This document shows, piece after piece, positions 10,840 to 21,145 of a stretch of DNA of 64,000 nt (position 1 is its first letter; each line of letters begins with the position of its first letter). Under the pieces are notes generated by a model that was not told where the DNA came from, did not search any database, and worked only from the letters and a program-made list of their open reading frames with translations. This DNA comes from Cladopsammia gracilis (taxonomy: Eukaryota > Cnidaria > Anthozoa > Scleractinia > Dendrophylliidae). Location of the stretch: NCBI GenBank assembly GCA_022457155.1, contig JAJGOT010000339.1, positions 327,501-391,500 of the forward strand. The letters run 5' to 3'. The translations under genes and the position numbers were made by a program.

Positions 10840-11526
10840 TCCTCTGTCTATTTCACTTTTTTCATTTCCATCCTACAGAAGTAGCTACATGTAGTCCTTG
10901 ACTACCTATTTTTTCTATAAAGCTAGTTCCTTAAATAACTGCTTTGATTTTGCCATGTATTAGTTTTTTACAGGCTTCACAGTTTCTTGAAAGTGTTGTC
11001 GCAAATACACAATTTTGTTTGATGCGTATTATGTGTGAAATGTAATTCGATCACGCGTTGTTTTGTCATGATCATGAATCCAAAATAGTTTTTCCTTAGG
11101 TCAAAACTTTTTAATGAAACTCATATTTCCTTGAATGAAAATGTCTTTCCCTTGAATAAAAGAGTTAAACACTATCGAAATTCAGTGATTTTCAGCTTCC
11201 GAAAGGCTTGGCGATTTATTTATCCTAATTGCAGCGCGGTGTTTTCTAAAATTTCCGACTTTTCCTTTGTGTATATAGAATGCCATTCTTATCCCTAAAG
11301 ATGATTCGCATAATGTTTTCGCGAATCAAAAAATCATGACAGCAAACTTTATTTCAGAAAGCGCTATTTAATTCAATTATATTTACTAGCGTGCCTTTAC
11401 CGTGATTATTGGCTTCATGAAGAAAACATTCGAACAGGTTTGCGTCTAAGGTTTCCCAAACCGTGACTGCTTTCTGTTACATTTGAAAAGACTACTTTTA
11501 AAAGCAATAAAATCAGTAAACGACCG
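10840..11526. other. Unassigned AT-rich sequence
   Basis: Nothing beyond short chance frames is seen here. No repeat relation to the rest of the window was noticed. Confidence 0.4.
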
Positions 11527-11747
11527 AGCTATTTTTCAATTTTAGCAATTCTCAAAGACTCTGTGTTTAGAGTGCACAAAAGCTCACAAAAGCAACCTTT
11601 TCTCGGTCTAGTATAACAAGTATGACTACTCCGAATAAAATACACCACTTGTGTATTGAAAATTGCCCGAGAAACTGATTTGGAAATCAAAATTGCAAAA
11701 ACTACACAGACATCTTTGCGTAAGGCGACGCGTGTGAAGTTTAATAG
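11527..11747 (+). mobile_element. Diverged fragment of the hairpin-ended element
   Basis: Matches the part of copies 1 and 2 around 1290-1530 (CAATTTTAGCAATTCTCAAA, then a block with CCCGAGAAACTGATTTG) with many substitutions and small gaps. Both ends are missing. An older copy of the same family. Confidence 0.65.
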
Positions 11748-11853
11748 AACTTTTTAAATTTTATTTATTTATTTGGTATTTTTATTTTATTATTGGTTTT
11801 AGGTGCCGCAGGTTAGGGCAGAGGGGGGAGGGGGAGGGGGGGAGGGGGAGGGG

Positions 11854-12147
11854 GGGGGTACTCCCGACAATTTAGGATAGGTGTGTGCCGCCAAGGTTCT
11901 CAAATCGTGACGGTACAAAAATCGAGATTTGATACCCTTTTTAAGGCCCAGTGTTAACAGACCATATCTTTTTCGTTTTACGCGTTGGGGTGGATACTGC
12001 AATTTAGTGACCCTATCTAAGGAATATCTAAGGATCACAATACCAAAAATACTAAAAAAGATACCCTATTTAAGGACTGAGCACCTCAAAAACCCTACCC
12101 TATCGGGCGGCACATACCTAAATAGCGTATATAAGGGTGTACCCCCA
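11854..12147. mobile_element. TIR element with GGGTACTCCC / GTGTACCCCC ends
   Basis: The left part GGTACTCCC and GGTGTGTGCCGCC is mirrored at the right by GGGCGGCACATACC and GGGTGTACCCCC. A poly-purine GGGGGA tract precedes it. There is no protein inside. Confidence 0.55.
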
Positions 12148-12574
12148 CCCCGGGATATTACACATTTCAAAAACACGATACAATGTTTGAGTTTGGAAAA
12201 CATGTTTCGGATGATCCCTTTAGTGTTATGTAATATTTTCACAGATCTATATCCGTATCACGTTATTTGTATTCCGCTAATTTCGTTGTATCCCGTATTA
12301 TTTAATATTCTCACAGATTTGCAATTAGCTATTATTTCTACTATTTATAATCAATAAAAAAATGGCTGGGGTTCGTTCTCCCTTTAAGAATTAAGTTTAT
12401 ACATTATTTTTATGTTCAAAGAAAATGTTGTGCATGATTGAAGGTCATTTACCCAGTCGGTTGTTTTAGCCGAGTTTTGACCAACACAAGTCAAATTCTC
12501 GTGACATAGCCCTCTTTCACAGTTTACGTTTGAGAATTTGCTCTTAATCTTTAATGTTCGCCACAAACTTTTAC
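12148..12574. other. Unassigned sequence next to the EIF2D-like exon
   Basis: AT-rich sequence with a chance plus-strand frame up to 12357. If the EIF2D-like exon belongs to a live gene, this stretch is its downstream intron. Confidence 0.35.
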
Positions 12575-12678
12575 TCAGGATTATCCCAGGATATTGCGGT
12601 GATGTAATCGACTCCTTTAGATGCTTCTTGTACGGAGATTAAACCTCTGTCTTGCATACACTGAAGAAACTTGGGCAA
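12575..12678 (-). CDS. EIF2D: Single exon resembling EIF2D (ligatin)
   Basis: On minus, a 104-bp exon with a good acceptor (TTTCTTTCAG) and donor (GTAAAA) reads LPKFLQCMQDRGLISVQEAS, then KGVDYITAISWDNPE. In EIF2D, a non-canonical translation initiation and recycling factor, the matching stretch as I remember it is LSKFLQQMQQEQIIQVKELS followed by KGVESIVAVDWKHPR. The agreement covers the whole exon with no gap. It lies in the central SWIB/winged-helix-like region of the protein. No other EIF2D exon could be found on either side, so this is either one exon of a gene with very long, transposon-filled introns running out of the window, or a stranded fragment. Exon reality is fairly sure; gene integrity is not. 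Confidence 0.6.
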
Positions 12679-12884
12679 CTGAAAGAAAACGAAAACACAA
12701 TGTGGAAAGAATTGCTCCATAAAACAACCCCCCCCCCCCCCCCAAAAAAAAAAAAAAAAAAAAAATGGGATACACCTAGCAATTATAGAACGGCTTTTGA
12801 TGTCATGGCAGTGCATAGCCCCCTTAATTTTGAAAATCCAAAACCATACCGGGCATGACGAAATGATGCAAGTGAATGCCTTCC

Positions 12885-12990
12885 TTGCCACGTTGACTGT
12901 ATATGCAAGGGAGAAATGAGAAATATTTCGTTCACTTCTCCCGAACTTCATCAGTCTCAAATGGATAATGTTAATCAAAAGCAAATCTCA
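12885..12990 (+). repeat. Repeat related to the 18.3-18.9 kb foldback arms
   Basis: The segment with CTTCATCAGTCTCAAATGGA and AATGTTAATCA matches 18395-18450 and, inverted, 18770-18840. A dispersed family, incomplete here. Confidence 0.5.
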
Positions 12991-13140
12991 TGTTTTTGTC
13001 AAATCAACTGACAAGAGAAGAAAAAATAGCAAAACCAAGAGCTGAGTATTAAATATACTGTAAACAAAGAATAAAGAAACAAACTGTAAAAACATTGGAA
13101 AACTTACGTGGTAGGATGAGAACAAAGAAGAGATTTTTAT

Positions 13141-13215
13141 CTGACGAACAGCTGTAGTCAAACCATGTACTTGTCAAGAAAACAAGTAGATGATTTGACA
13201 ACAGCTGTTCGTCAG
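13141..13215. repeat. Short foldback (hairpin MITE)
   Basis: The arms CTGACGAACAGCTGT and ACAGCTGTTCGTCAG are perfect complements, followed inward by further matching bases around a short loop. No target duplication was recognised. Confidence 0.6.
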
Positions 13216-13797
13216 TAGTTTTCTCCTTGATATCCGACTGAATGTGACAAAACATGCTCGCTTACTTTTTGCTTGAACCCGGGCATCGCCCGGGTCCAAA
13301 CATTGAGGGGGAAAATTGAGGGGGCTTGCCGTAACCTGATATGCTGCGACATAGCCCAGGGACAGGGCTAACGGCCGCTGGTTGTCTGGGGGTTGTGCGT
13401 CAAAAACACAGGGGTGGGGTGCCGGGCGTTTTGACACTGAGTTTCCACTCAACCTGTTGGTCTGTTGTATTTAGAGTTGAAATCAGGTTAAATAGATGTT
13501 AGTGCAGTCAGGTTTAGTGAAAAAAAATTTAGCTGGCCTGTGGTTGGCCCGCCTTGGTCAGGGCTAACCGTGGGTGGGTGGCTGGGGAGCAGGTGTTGTG
13601 TGTCCAAGGAACAGGGGCGGGCAGGGGAGACATTTTAAGGCTTTGACTGCAATTCAATTGGTTGGTCTCTCTTAGTATTTGCAGTCATGTTTTGCCAAAT
13701 CCAGGCAGATATATTATATATATATATTTCAGGTTAAAGTTTATTATTTGCAGGACCCCACTGAAAACTGCCAAGGCGAATGGGCTCCCTGGTTAAA

Positions 13798-13839
<42 letters not shown>

Positions 13840-14018
13840 AAGTGAAACCGGAAATAATATATTATAATTAATTTAACGTATTCCGTAGACTAGAAAAGAA
13901 CTACAACGTTGAAAAAAATCTGCGCCGTTCATGTAAATCCTGAAAATAAACATGTGTACACCACATGGCCTACTTTTCAAAGGTGCTAATTGTGGTGTTG
14001 GGAGGCTTCATACTAAAT
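13216..14018. other. Low-complexity and unassigned sequence with an ATT microsatellite
   Basis: Contains a GC-rich stretch (13270-13640) with CCCGGGC words and an (ATT)n run of about 42 bp at 13797-13838. No coding exon is seen. Confidence 0.5.
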
Positions 14019-14019
14019 A

Positions 14020-14177
14020 TATAGATGGTTTTCACTCACGTGATCTTCAGTCCTGTGGGATTGAAATGACAAAGGTCATGGTGGCCATGTTGGTGTACAT
14101 AAAAAATGTTCATTAAAATTCTCTTGTACGTTATACACCAACATGGCCGCCGTGACGTAACGTGAAAACCATCTATA
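14020..14177. mobile_element. MITE with TATAGATGGTTTTCAC ends
   Basis: The termini TATAGATGGTTTTCAC and GTGAAAACCATCTATA are inverted copies, with further internal pairing (CAACATGGCC). It is about 158 bp and has no protein. A TA duplication is likely because the ends begin and finish with TATA. Confidence 0.7.
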
Positions 14178-15405
14178 GAGTTTGAGGGGGCATCAAAAAA
14201 TGTGCTGAGAGGTTATTCAGCATAAAGTTGTGTAATATGGCTGAGTATTTACTGATGAGTAAAAATGCCCAGCCGTATTTCACAACAGAATAAATTGTTT
14301 ATTATACGTCAAAAATCTTTTCCTAAAACTAATTAATTTTTTAATAACGTGTTATATTTGCACTCGTTTTGATGCATATTTGCACTCTAGAATGTTATGT
14401 CAAATAATAACGTATAATAGATTGTATTTGCACTTGTTATGGTGTATATTTGCAATGTCAAATGCTACATGTATGTTGCATAATAACACCATTTATATTG
14501 ATTTATCATACAGCAGTATTTGAAAAAATATATATTTATTTAAATTTAAATGATAATACATTAAAAGACTTTCTGACACACACAAAAGGTAATTGATTTG
14601 ACAAAATGCATGTACTGGTCATTATTGTCACATTCCATATCTTCCCTATATCAACCAGTGTACATTCACTTGGAAGATAACAAATTGGTTTTAGAAAAAA
14701 GTAAAAACATTGTCATGACGCTAAAACTCTCTATTCTGATTTGGGTATGATCAAATCATACATGTACATGTTCACTAAGAATTGAACAATTCACTAAGAA
14801 GAATGTCTTATCCATCAAGTGATCTAAATCACTTTGACATCTCTTCAAAAACTATTTTTTTGTTTATTACTTTAACTACAGTTTATTTGTTTTAATGTTG
14901 TTAAGAAAGAAAGATATCCAGTTTGCCAATGTTTCGCCAATCACTCGGTGGCCATTTTCGCAGCACCCAATAATGGCCACAAACAGAACCTCAAAAAGCA
15001 ATGAACCCTGGTTGAGAATGACCCTTTAATGGTTTAAAGGGAAGATCAGATAATAATACTGCAATGCTGTATACAAACAGACAGCATCTTTATTTATTAA
15101 AAATATTTTAGTCATTGGAAAAAATCCATTCACTGTTTCAGTCGTTGTGGAAAATCCACCTTATGCTTATACTGAATATACCAAGGGATGCCTCTTCAGC
15201 AGCCTGCTGAAATAGAAAACTTAATTGAAGCATGTTCACATTGTCTTATTGTTTATGTGCATCTTTACTGCACATAAAGCTTATGTCACAATGCCATGCT
15301 ACATCATGCAACTCAGCCCATACACAGAGGAAGAAAACTAACCACATGAATGACTGGTGGCCATTGCATTACCTTGGCTAAATACAAGTAAAATTTGGTG
15401 TCACC

Positions 15406-15437
<32 letters not shown>

Positions 15438-16134
15438 TATTTATTTATTTTTTTTGCATTCTTTTTTTTTATTCATTTATTTATCCAGGGAGATCTGTTT
15501 AACATAAATATACACTGTCGCTAGTTGAAACACTACCATGGCCCTAACATGAGTTACTTATTACCAAGCTGTAGCAAAAGTATTGAAAAAAATCAATGTT
15601 AGAAATTTTTTGGCCAAACCTCTCCAAGGGCCATAAATATTCAGTTTTCTTAGTTTTCTTCATTAAAACCATCTTCCTAAGAACTTATGAATCAAGACAT
15701 TTTTGCTGAATGAAATTGGCAATGCAATTACTATTACTATGCAATGAAAGAGACAATTTCTTGCAAGTTATGTTCTGAGCATGTGTAGTCCATATAATAG
15801 GCATAGTATAACTAAACACTGTGCTGAAGCAGTCGTCGGTATACATGAAGAGGCCCATAATATACATGTAAATGTTCAGTATTTACGATGAAAACGTAAT
15901 ATAAACATGCACATAATATAAACCCACAACCAATTATTCTTATTTACATGGAAACTAGTATACAGTGTATTAGCAATTTTACATGTAAATCAACATACAG
16001 CTGTACATGTACCTTAGAAAGATCACACATTTGCAATGGGTTTACAATGTGGTGTAGACTTTTATGTCTATAATTCATGACAGTAAATGTAGAGTATGTG
16101 ATGTTTCCTGGGAGAAACAATTTGATTAATATAG
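14178..16134. other. Unassigned AT-rich sequence with a TTA microsatellite
   Basis: No exon with splice signals and a recognisable product was found. A (TTA)n/(TTTA)n tract lies at about 15406-15480. The words TGCACTTGTT and TGCACTCGTT recur near 14350-14450. Confidence 0.4.
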
Positions 16135-16334
16135 TGTAGTTCCAGAAAAATCCATACCCAACCCATGGAAGGTCATTGGAAATACCTAGGGGGAGGGGGT
16201 CTTAAAAGCAAACATTTTAGAAGCAAAGTATGAAGCTAAACTGGAATTTCCTGGGGGGACGGGGAGGGGGGGGGGGGGGTGCTTAACAAAAAAACCTTCC
16301 ATGGGGGTGTATGGATTTTTTCTGGAACTGCACA
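16135..16334 (+). mobile_element. MITE, GTAGTTCCAG-end family, copy A
   Basis: Inverted ends GTAGTTCCAGAAAAATCCAT and ATGGATTTTTTCTGGAACTG. The interior has ACCTTCCATGG in both orientations and G/C homopolymer runs. The same element in opposite orientation lies at 58683-58873. Confidence 0.75.
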
Positions 16335-17540
16335 TAGGAAGAGAGCATCTTGAATTGATTGATAAACTTTTCAGACATAAAAAGGTTAACTATACTGGTA
16401 TACATGAACCTAGCTGAATATTGTAATTATTTCAGTAACATTAAATTATTCTTTCACTTTAAGCAAGGCACTGATGGGGCTTCTAAAAAAAGTTTGCAAT
16501 TTGATTGCCTTTTTACAGGTAAACAAGTTTGTTTGAGAATACTTAAGCACATTACATTTAAGCATTTCATTTCTTTCCAAGGAGTGGAGTAAGCAAGTGC
16601 CTTACTGCAGAGCACAAGGGTGAGAAAAATAGAGCATCTTTAGATTCCTAATGGTACTTGTAAAATTCATTAATAATTCATAAGGATACTAACAAATAGA
16701 AATGAGCCATTCCAATCACATGATTACCCTGTATAGGCCGATACAATCTTGATGCAACTCACTAGTGGTTGTATCTAATATGCATTCCAGATACAACTCA
16801 CGAGTGGTTGTATCTAATTTAAATGTGAATGTGAATTTCACAAGTTGTTTACTACATCCGCGTTCATGTTGTATCAGCACTATATGTTCACTCGCCTTAA
16901 GCTCGTGATTGTATAGGCCGATGCAACACTCCCACTCATGTAGTAAACATTACATGTAGCTGACAATGTCAGAAGAGCAAGGCTGATGAAACATGTCTTG
17001 CAGAATTGAAAGTGTGGTTTTCTTATTACACCTGTACAAAGTACCAGTTACAATTTTAGATCTTTCTTCATGTAGCATCCTTGTATTGGTTTAAATTAAT
17101 TTTGAGTCAAATTTGGTTAATACTGTATGGAGATCCAAGACTCTTGGCTGATTTGATACCATCACAATCACGTGACCTATCTCAAAGTATATATTAAATA
17201 TTTATTACTCATGGCATAGACGAGGAAGAAGTTATAAATTTTGCTTTGTGTCGCATTAGTGCATGCAAATTTATGCATGCATATTTTTGTCTCACTGGTT
17301 TGATTGGTTGACATGAGGTCTCGTGATCTCATGGGCTCGTGTGTTTTAATTTGAGGAGCAGAAAGACAAATAACAGCATACAAGTTTTCAAGACAATGTG
17401 AGGTATTCATGAATGGATAGGACTGTTTGGTATTTGTTCACCACTTATTGCTGTGGGATTTTTGTTCCAGCAAACAGATTACCTTTATCTGACTTGTTCC
17501 TTCTTTGAAATGTAAACCACAACATGTACATGTGACTGTA
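16335..17540. other. Unassigned sequence with a short duplicated block
   Basis: At 16740-16825 a block with GTGGTTGTATCTAAT occurs twice in tandem, and GTATAGGCCGAT occurs at about 16732 and 16911. No gene is seen. Confidence 0.4.
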
Positions 17541-17542
17541 CC

Positions 17543-17999
17543 TTAAGGCGCTGTTACACTAGGCAATATTTCGTGCAACTTGTCTCGCAACAACTAAAAA
17601 CCGTGTGTTGTGATGCTGCGAGACAAGTTGCCTGGAGGGTATTACACTGGGCAATGTTTCTTGCAATTTGTCTCGCTCGACGGTAACGAACAGCAGAGAG
17701 GACTGGTACGATTACTGAAAGGAGCAATTTCATTGGCTGAAGTCACAAAACGTTGCAACACAAGTTGCAGGAAACATGTTACACTACGCAACGCTTGAAA
17801 AATTCGTTGCGGCGTGGCGAGAATCGTTGCGAAAAGTAGAACCGACTTCTACTTCTCGCAACAATTGCGGCAACAAAAAAATCGCGAGAAATGTTTGTTG
17901 CAGGGTATGTTACACTGGGCAATTTTTCATGCAACTTGTGTCGCAACAAAATTGCGAGACAAGTTGCACGAAACATTGCCTAGTGTAACAGCGCCTTTA
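17543..17999. mobile_element. TTAA-type TIR element, CTGTTACACTAGGCAA family
   Basis: The left end after TTAA reads GGCGCTGTTACACTAGGCAA. The right end is the inverse, TTGCCTAGTGTAACAGCGCC, followed by TTTA. The words GTTACACT and TTGTCTCGCAAC recur inside several times in both orientations, as if the element had taken copies of its own ends. A decayed relative lies near 59130-59300. Confidence 0.75.
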
Positions 18000-18334
18000 G
18001 GAGAACAAAAATTTAAAAAAAAAAACTGCAAAATAGCAGTACAACTGTAGTTGATCACAAATAATTTCCACTGTCAAAGATCTACATCTCCGCGCTTGAA
18101 ATACAGTGAAACAGGTGAAATGAAATGCAACGAAATGTCTTTCTTGCTAACCATCATGTACAGGGTGTACATGTCTTATAAGTTAAAATGTGGTTAAAAC
18201 ATGTCGAGAGCAAGCTTAAAACCTTACCACATAGCATATATATTAACTTCAAAAATCACCAGGAAAGCGACTATCATTACCAATCTGTTTGTAAACAAAT
18301 ACGCTTAATAATTGTAAACTAAAAAATCTAAAAA
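18000..18334. other. Unassigned sequence
   Basis: AT-rich linker with no gene or clear repeat. Confidence 0.4.
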
Positions 18335-18880
18335 TTTCCATATTCAGAGCATAATAAAATATGTAAAATTCGATAAATATTCGATTCAGTTCTCCTGAAC
18401 TTCATCAGTCTCAAACAAATAATGTTAATCAGGGGGTTATGCCATGTTTGTGGGGTTCTCAAGGGCGTTAAAATAGTGTCATATATTTTGCCTAATTCAT
18501 AGTCATTGTCTCTGTTCAAAGAAGGCTTTTTAACTTTATCTTGATTGCCTCCCTTATGCATCGCTTGAAGGTGTTATTCTCCGAGGAAAGAACTTATGTT
18601 TCGCAGCTAAATGTATTATTGAATGTCCCGTGAGATGGCAAGCGACACATGAAGGAGGCAATCAAGATAAAGTTTAAAAAAGCCCTCTTTGAACAGAGAC
18701 AATGGCTATGAATTAGCTAAAATATACGACACTATTTTAACCTCCTCGAGAACCCCACAAACACAATATAACCTCCTTGATAACACTATCCATTTGAGAC
18801 TGAGGAAGTTCGGGAGAACCGAATGAAATATTTCTCGATTTTTACAGATTTTATTACACTCTGAGTACGGAAATTTTAAT
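18335..18880. mobile_element. Large foldback element with about 220-bp arms
   Basis: The left arm (about 18335-18562) and right arm (about 18650-18880) are inverted copies with moderate divergence, for example GAGGCAATCAAGATAAAG against CTTTATCTTGATTGCCTC, separated by under 100 bp. The arms contain frames on both strands that are shadows of the repeat. No transposase is seen. Confidence 0.65.
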
Positions 18881-19021
18881 TTAGATTTTCTAACAAGTTT
18901 CCATTGCAGGAAAATGATATTTTTTATTGTAATTGTAAAGTCTAGCCCCAGTTTGACATTAGGTTGAAAGTTAAAGTTACTTAGGAAGCAACTACAGAAT
19001 GGCAGGGCCACTGTTTATCGT

Positions 19022-19245
19022 ATACCAAACGAGCTGGCTCGTTTGGCTCGACAGTGGAGTGAAGAACGAGAAATAATTGATATGTTTGCTACAGTGTGGG
19101 GTCTATGTATTTAGCGGCTCGTTTGGCTCGGCAGTAGATTTAAGAACGAGAAATGAATATACTCGCTAAAGTTTTGGGTCTATGTATTTAGTGGCTCGTT
19201 TGGCCCGGCAGTGGATTAAAGAACGAAAAATGAATTTAGCTTAAG
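19022..19245. repeat. Tandem repeat, unit about 83 bp
   Basis: Two and a half copies of a unit with GGCTCGTTTGGCTCG, AAGAACGAGAAAT and GGGTCTATGTATTTAG. Confidence 0.7.
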
Positions 19246-19430
19246 CTGATGGCCATGTGTTCTGTAGTTTGCAGCTGAGTTTAGCCCTTACTTATCAAAA
19301 CTCAAGTCACCTACCTTTTCTTGTCCTTTTGCGCTATATCGTAAGTTAGCCACGAAAAGAACAGTTTGCAAAGCAATTTCACCAGCCTTTTTTCGCTGAA
19401 CACGGCTGTGCTGACGCCACGTGTAAAACA

Positions 19431-20310
19431 TTGGTATATACTTCATGGTGACAAGCCACAAGTGCACCGATATAATATAAAATCCTAGTATATACTTCAT
19501 GTGGGAACATTATATAGTGTCTTCATACAACACTGTACACCCCTTACCGTACCCAAATTCGTATTAGCCAATCAGAAGCCTAGTCTACTGTCCTGATATC
19601 CTACGATATCAAGTCACTGACCTGATATGGCATGATTTTATGGTAAAAAGTTTGAAAATGTAACCATTAACGTCAACTTTACCTCTGGTTCCAAACGTTC
19701 CTCCAAATGAACGTCGGCTGAAGCGAGTATTTGAAACTTCCATGTGACATTTACACTATTTATGTGTTCGTTCTCTCGAGATAAGACTCGTAAAATGATT
19801 TCTTCGGCATACACTGTAATTTTCTCGTTTTCAAATGCCGATAATAGTTTTGCAGAGAAGGGTTTTACACATATTTTGCTACCACGATTTCTCACCCTTG
19901 CTCGCTGAAAGTAAAATTACTTGTTGATTCGTATTATTCTCCTCGAGGGCCACACAATAGGACGCCTGACAGATTTTATTACCGCAACTTCTAAAAATAT
20001 CACCGGATTTTGGACTGAATTTGGGTACGGTAAATACCTAATCGTACCTTTTTGGTACGCTTCGGCGGCATATCAGGCTCGTTTGGTCTCGCCATGGGTA
20101 TTTTGGCTCGACTGCGTCTCGCCAAAATACAAACCATGGCTCGACCAAACTCGCCTGATATGCCGCCGAAGCGTACCAAAAAGGTACGATTAGAGGTATA
20201 AATACAACACCGTACAGCCCTAACCAGCACTGTATATCCCAATACAGCCCTGGCCTGTACACCCTATATATCGGTGCACTTGTGGCTTGTCACCATGAAG
20301 TATATACCAA
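19431..20310. mobile_element. 880-bp element bounded by 44-bp perfect inverted repeats
   Basis: Positions 19431-19474 and 20267-20310 are exact reverse complements (starting TTGGTATATACTTCATGGTG). Inside, 20036-20197 is a second, tighter foldback. The phrase ACGGTAA/TTACCGTACCC also pairs across the interior. It is probably a nested pair of non-autonomous elements. No coding exon is convincing. Confidence 0.65.
20036..20197. repeat. Nested hairpin element with about 70-bp arms
   Basis: The left arm with GTACCTTTTTGGTACGCTTC and GGCGGCATATCAGGC is mirrored by GCCTGATATGCCGCC and GAAGCGTACCAAAAAGGTAC, around a loop of some 20 bases. Open frames on both strands here are caused by the symmetry. 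Confidence 0.75.
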
Positions 20311-21140
20311 AAAATTGTTGTCGCGAAAACTCGAACCAGTCCTTCCGCTGACCATGTATTGCAAACCCGAGCGGGGAAGGGAAAGTGGACCGAGGGGAGT
20401 GGGGTGGGGAATATTCTCCTGGAAATCGGTATCAAAGAAAAATGCTACAGGAAAACTGCCAACGCCATTTGTAAAAGGTAAGATAAAAACCACTTATGCA
20501 GATTTGTTTATAGTTTTAAACTGAAAAGTCGCTGAACAGGATCAGGAAAGGATTGATTTCCAACGAGTAAAACTTTTTTCGTCACCTTCATTTTTACTCA
20601 CTTTTACTGGAGGAGTAATAATGGCCCTTTTTATACACAAAAATAGCATAAATTTTAACTGAGTGGAAAAACGGGGATTTATTTAAGTTAATAAAACCGG
20701 AAATGGAACCGGAACCGGGCCAAAAATCAGTCAACTTCCGTGCGTTCTGGTCACGTGATTCAAGACGTCATACTGATGACGTTGATAAAGAACTTATTTT
20801 TATACTTATATCTACCAACATACAAAGTTTTTTAACTTTGAATTTCACCCTTTCAAAGATACATATATACAAAGATACTTGTCCCCAGACCCCTATTTGC
20901 TCATGTGTATAGCCCCCTTAATTTTGAAAATCCAGAACCATACCCGGCATGACGAAATGTTGTAAGCGAATGCCTTCCTTGCCACGTTGACTGTATTTGC
21001 ATTTATCAAACCATGTTTCTAAAAAACGTTTAAAGGCACTTGGGGGCATAGTCACGTGACTGATGAGGTCATCGCACTCAGTCAACTAAAATAGGTATTT
21101 TATGGTAGGTGTAAATAGCATGTGGTGTAGTATCCTCATA
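20311..21140. other. Unassigned sequence
   Basis: No exon was recognised. The piece at 20905-21000 repeats sequence found at about 12810-12910 (CCCCCTTAATTTTGAAAATC, then GCATGACGAAATG), so it is dispersed repeat. Confidence 0.45.
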
Positions 21141-21145
21141 CACTC

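Noticed and set aside
15170..15230. Short minus-strand exon after a TTTTCTATTTCAG acceptor
   Set aside because: It encodes about 20 residues with no recognisable similarity and no partner exons.
20000..20262. Mirror-like frames on both strands
   Set aside because: They are produced by the symmetric arms of the hairpin at 20036-20197.
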